Origin: Streptomyces spiralis
GTDB taxonomy: Bacteria; Actinomycetota; Actinomycetes; Streptomycetales; Streptomycetaceae
NCBI RefSeq assembly: GCF_014654675.1
Contig: NZ_BNBC01000012.1
Location: 31,877 to 95,876 of the forward strand
Length of the DNA stretch: 64,000 nucleotides
Direction: 5' to 3'
The notes under the pieces were generated by a model. It made no database searches and was not told the DNA's origin. It saw only the letters and a program-made list of their open reading frames with translations. The translations under genes and the position numbers were made by a program. This document shows, one piece after another, positions 61,719 to 64,000 of this stretch (its first letter is position 1; each line of letters starts with the position of its first letter).

Positions 61719-63137
61719 GTGACCAGCACTACGCAGGCACCTCAGACAGGAGCCAGGACGGCTCACCCCGAACATCTCGGGCACGTCATCTTCATCGCGG
61801 CGGCTGCCGCCATGGGCGGCTTCCTCTTCGGCTACGACAGCTCCGTCATCAACGGCGCCGTCGAGGCCATCCGGGACCGCTACGACATCGGCTCCGCGGC
61901 CCTCGCCCAGGTCATCGCCGTCGCCCTGATCGGCTGTGCCATCGGCGCCGCGACCGCCGGCCGCATAGCCGACCGGATCGGCCGCATCCGCTGCATGCAG
62001 ATCTCCGCCGTCCTGTTCACGATCAGCGCCGTCGGCTCGGCGCTGCCCTTCGCGCTGTGGGACCTGGCCTTCTGGCGCATCGTCGGCGGCTTCGCCATCG
62101 GCATGGCCTCCGTGATCGGCCCGGCCTACATCGCCGAGGTCGCCCCGCCCGCCTACCGCGGTCGCCTCGGCTCCTTCCAGCAGGCCGCGATCGTCGTCGG
62201 CATCGCCCTCTCCCAGCTGGTCAACTGGGGACTGCTCAACGCGGCGGGCGGTGACCAGCGCGGCACGCTGATGGGCCTGGAAGCCTGGCAGGTCATGCTC
62301 GGCGTCATGGTCGTCCCGGCCGTCCTGTACGGCATGCTCTCCTTCGCGATCCCCGAGTCCCCGCGCTTCCTGCTCTCCGTCGGCAAGCGCGACCGCGCCC
62401 GGGAGATCCTCGCCGAGGTCGAGGGCAAGGACGTCGACCTCGACGCCCGCGTCGCCGAGATCGAGCACGCGATGACCAGCGAGCACAAGTCCTCGTTCAA
62501 GGACCTGCTCGGCGGTGGCTTCTTCTTCAAGCCGATCGTCTGGGTCGGCATCGGCCTGTCGGTCTTCCAGCAGTTCGTCGGCATCAACGTCGCGTTCTAC
62601 TACTCCTCGACGCTGTGGCAGTCGGTCGGTGTCGACCCGACGGACTCGTTCTTCTACTCGTTCACGACGTCGATCATCAACATCGTCGGCACCGTGATCG
62701 CGATGATCTTCGTGGACCGCGTCGGCCGCAAGCCGCTCGCGCTGATCGGCTCGATCGGCATGGCCGTCGGCCTCGCGCTGGAGGCCTGGGCGTTCTCCGC
62801 CCACCTGGTGGACGGCAGGCTGCCCGCCACCCAGGGCTGGGTCGCGCTGATCGCCGCCCATGTGTTCGTACTCTTCTTCGCCCTGTCCTGGGGCGTGGTC
62901 GTCTGGGTCATGCTCGGCGAGATGTTCCCGAACAAGATCCGCGCCGCCGCGCTCGGCGTGGCCGCCGCCGCGCAGTGGATCGCCAACTGGGCCATCACCG
63001 CGAGCTTCCCGTCGCTGGCCGACTGGAACCTCTCCGGTACGTACGTGATCTACACGGTCTTCGCGGCGCTCTCCATCCCGTTCGTCCTGAAGTTCGTCAA
63101 GGAGACGAAGGGCAAGTCGCTGGAGGAGATGGGGTAA
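61719..63137 (+). CDS. glcP: Major glucose/H+ symporter, sugar porter family
   Basis: This 472-residue MFS sugar porter has twelve predicted membrane segments. Family signatures are GGFLFGYDSSVINGAV, GRIADRIGRIRCMQ, PESPRFLLSVGK, QQFVGINVAFYYSSTLW and FVDRVGRKPLALIG. Its length, sequence and place beside smc fit GlcP, the main glucose permease of Streptomyces, induced by glucose. GTG at 61719 has GAGGAGA about 6 nt upstream. Confidence 0.95.
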   Translation: MTSTTQAPQTGARTAHPEHLGHVIFIAAAAAMGGFLFGYDSSVINGAVEAIRDRYDIGSAALAQVIAVALIGCAIGAATAGRIADRIGRIRCMQISAVLFTISAVGSALPFALWDLAFWRIVGGFAIGMASVIGPAYIAEVAPPAYRGRLGSFQQAAIVVGIALSQLVNWGLLNAAGGDQRGTLMGLEAWQVMLGVMVVPAVLYGMLSFAIPESPRFLLSVGKRDRAREILAEVEGKDVDLDARVAEIEHAMTSEHKSSFKDLLGGGFFFKPIVWVGIGLSVFQQFVGINVAFYYSSTLWQSVGVDPTDSFFYSFTTSIINIVGTVIAMIFVDRVGRKPLALIGSIGMAVGLALEAWAFSAHLVDGRLPATQGWVALIAAHVFVLFFALSWGVVVWVMLGEMFPNKIRAAALGVAAAAQWIANWAITASFPSLADWNLSGTYVIYTVFAALSIPFVLKFVKETKGKSLEEMG

Positions 63138-63210
63138 CTCCTGCCTGGCAGCCCCCACAGTCCCGAGGAGACGGGCCAAATCCCCGCTGCCCCTCTCCTC
63201 GCACCGTCCG

Positions 63211-63257
63211 CCGCCCCCCGGTCCGGCCACTGCCCGGACCGGGGGGCGGCGGCTTTT
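63211..63257 (+). terminator. Terminator of glcP
   Basis: Perfect 16-bp arms CCGCCCCCCGGTCCGG and complement enclose a 7-nt loop, followed by CGGCTTTT. Confidence 0.92.
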
Positions 63258-63303
63258 GCGTGCGTGCCCGCGTGTCTGCGGTCCGGTGGGTCGTCCGCGG
63301 TGG

Positions 63304-63405
63304 GTTGTGGAGGGCGCGTGTGGTGCGTTGTGGGGGGTGCCCTGCCGTGCGTTGTGGGGGAGGTGCCTGCCGTGCGTTGTGGAAGGCGCCCGGGGCGCGT
63401 TGTGG
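63304..63405. repeat. Array of five GTTGTGG repeats at 23-25 bp spacing
   Basis: GTTGTGG, usually within a (T/C)GCGTTGTGG context, starts at 63304, 63327, 63351, 63376 and 63399. Spacer sequences are partly similar (GTGCCTGCC). The 63258-63644 gap holds no convincing gene otherwise. Confidence 0.6.
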
Positions 63406-63644
63406 GGCGCGGGCCGTGGGGGTGCGTCCAGCCCGCCGCACACGGACATACGGCCCGGAGGGGTCGGGCTGGTCGGAGGAGGGACCGCAGTACGCGGCGG
63501 GCTTGTGGACGCACCCCCACGGTCCGCTTCCGTCCGCTTGCGGCTTTCCCGTCGTCGGGGTGTGGTGCGCCGTCCGGTGGGCGGCTGGTCGGGGTGCGCC
63601 TCCTGCGGGGCGCCGGGTGCCACGCGTACGGCCCCTGCGCATGC

Positions 63645-63681
63645 GAAAGTCCCCCTCCACCGAGATGCCGTGGAGGGGGAC
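63645..63681 (-). terminator. Terminator of the NCS1 permease gene
   Basis: Perfect 12-bp arms GTCCCCCTCCAC and complement enclose a 9-nt loop, with TTT following on the minus strand, 13 bp past the permease stop. Confidence 0.88.
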
Positions 63682-63693
63682 TGTGGCCGAGCG

Positions 63694-64000
63694 TCAGACG
63701 GTGACGGTCTCCGGCTGCTCGACGGGGGCCGTGGTGGCCGCCGTGGGGGGCGCCGGCGCCGTCGGCTTCGGCAGCAGCAGGTACAGCGCGCCGGAGATCA
63801 CGATGGTGGCGACCCAGCCGAGGCCGTACTCGCCGATGATGTTGTTGTGGGCGAGGGGGCCGGTGAACCAGTCGGACGTGGTGAACAGCAGGCCCGCGCC
63901 GAGGCCGATGGCCCAGGCGGCCACCGCGGCCGGGGAGAAGCCGCCCCGGTACCAGTAGGCGCTGGTGCGGGTGGTGTCGGCCATGGCCGCGCCGTCGTAC
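63694..64000 (-). CDS. NCS1-family nucleobase (cytosine/purine-type) permease, C-terminal part
   Basis: The 102 visible codons are the end of a membrane permease whose start lies beyond the window. YWYRGGFSPAAVAAWAIGLG, LAHNNIIGEYGLGWVATIVI and the last membrane segment SGALYLLLPKP match NCS1 nucleobase:cation symporters, with the tail motif YDG before it. The substrate (cytosine, uracil, purine, allantoin or thiamine precursor) cannot be told from this part. Confidence 0.8.
   Translation of the reverse strand, partial: YDGAAMADTTRTSAYWYRGGFSPAAVAAWAIGLGAGLLFTTSDWFTGPLAHNNIIGEYGLGWVATIVISGALYLLLPKPTAPAPPTAATTAPVEQPETVTV

Noticed and set aside
63304..63405. CRISPR array
   Set aside because: The repeated unit is only about 7-10 bp and degenerate, spacers are not unique, and no cas genes are in the window.

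Overview
The window is high-GC actinobacterial DNA, almost certainly a Streptomyces chromosome. GTG starts are common. There are two tandem conservons (cvnABCD), the NdgR-leuCD locus, a HupS-type HU protein with a lysine-rich tail, RNase III (AbsB), and a GlcP-type glucose permease next to smc. From memory, gene order follows the Streptomyces coelicolor core from accBE to smc-glcP. Genus and synteny are recalled knowledge, not a database result.

Left part (1-12.4 kb): the 3' end of an acyl-CoA carboxylase beta subunit and the small AccE subunit converge on two tandem conservons on the minus strand. Each encodes a sensor-kinase-like membrane protein (CvnA), a roadblock protein (CvnB), a DUF742 protein (CvnC) and a small GTPase (CvnD). 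A conserved peptide gene of unknown function follows. From 12.5 to 29 kb come a FAH-family enzyme, gltX, a HAD hydrolase, five tRNA genes (Gln, Glu, Glu, Gln, Glu), a MerR/DUF4188 divergent pair with a clear operator, ndgR/leuCD with a clear operator, hupS, cofC (coenzyme F420), plsC-gpsA-ddl (lipid and cell-wall precursors), a lipoprotein, a stand-alone Lrp ligand-binding domain and thiL-thiD.

Middle part (29-48.7 kb): the conserved rpmB - DAK/FakA-like - recG - rsmD - coaD - coiled-coil protein - yceD/rpmF - rnc - mutM block. Two probable accessory insertions interrupt it on the minus strand: a SARP/AfsR-like regulator with an FAD monooxygenase (29.3-33.6 kb), and a translationally coupled HSP90-family ATPase and TPR protein (36.0-40.9 kb).

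Right part (48.7-64 kb): an accessory stretch separates mutM from acyP-smc. It holds an HxlR regulator and a striking single-chain fusion of an amino-acid permease, a SpoIIE-type phosphatase and an RsbW-like ATPase. Next is a small decayed integrative region. This contains a truncated tyrosine integrase, a twice-frameshifted HTH/TPR regulator, a 66-residue heptad-repeat membrane peptide between two diverged copies of a structured repeat, and a 16-bp direct repeat abutting the integrase stop codon. The core then resumes with a CAP-domain exoprotein, acylphosphatase, a 67-residue coiled-coil protein, smc, glcP and the end of an NCS1 permease that runs off the window.

The best candidates for something undescribed are the permease-phosphatase-kinase fusion (49210-51858), the structured repeat pair around the heptad-repeat peptide (52051-52792), and the HSP90/TPR couple (36043-40937).
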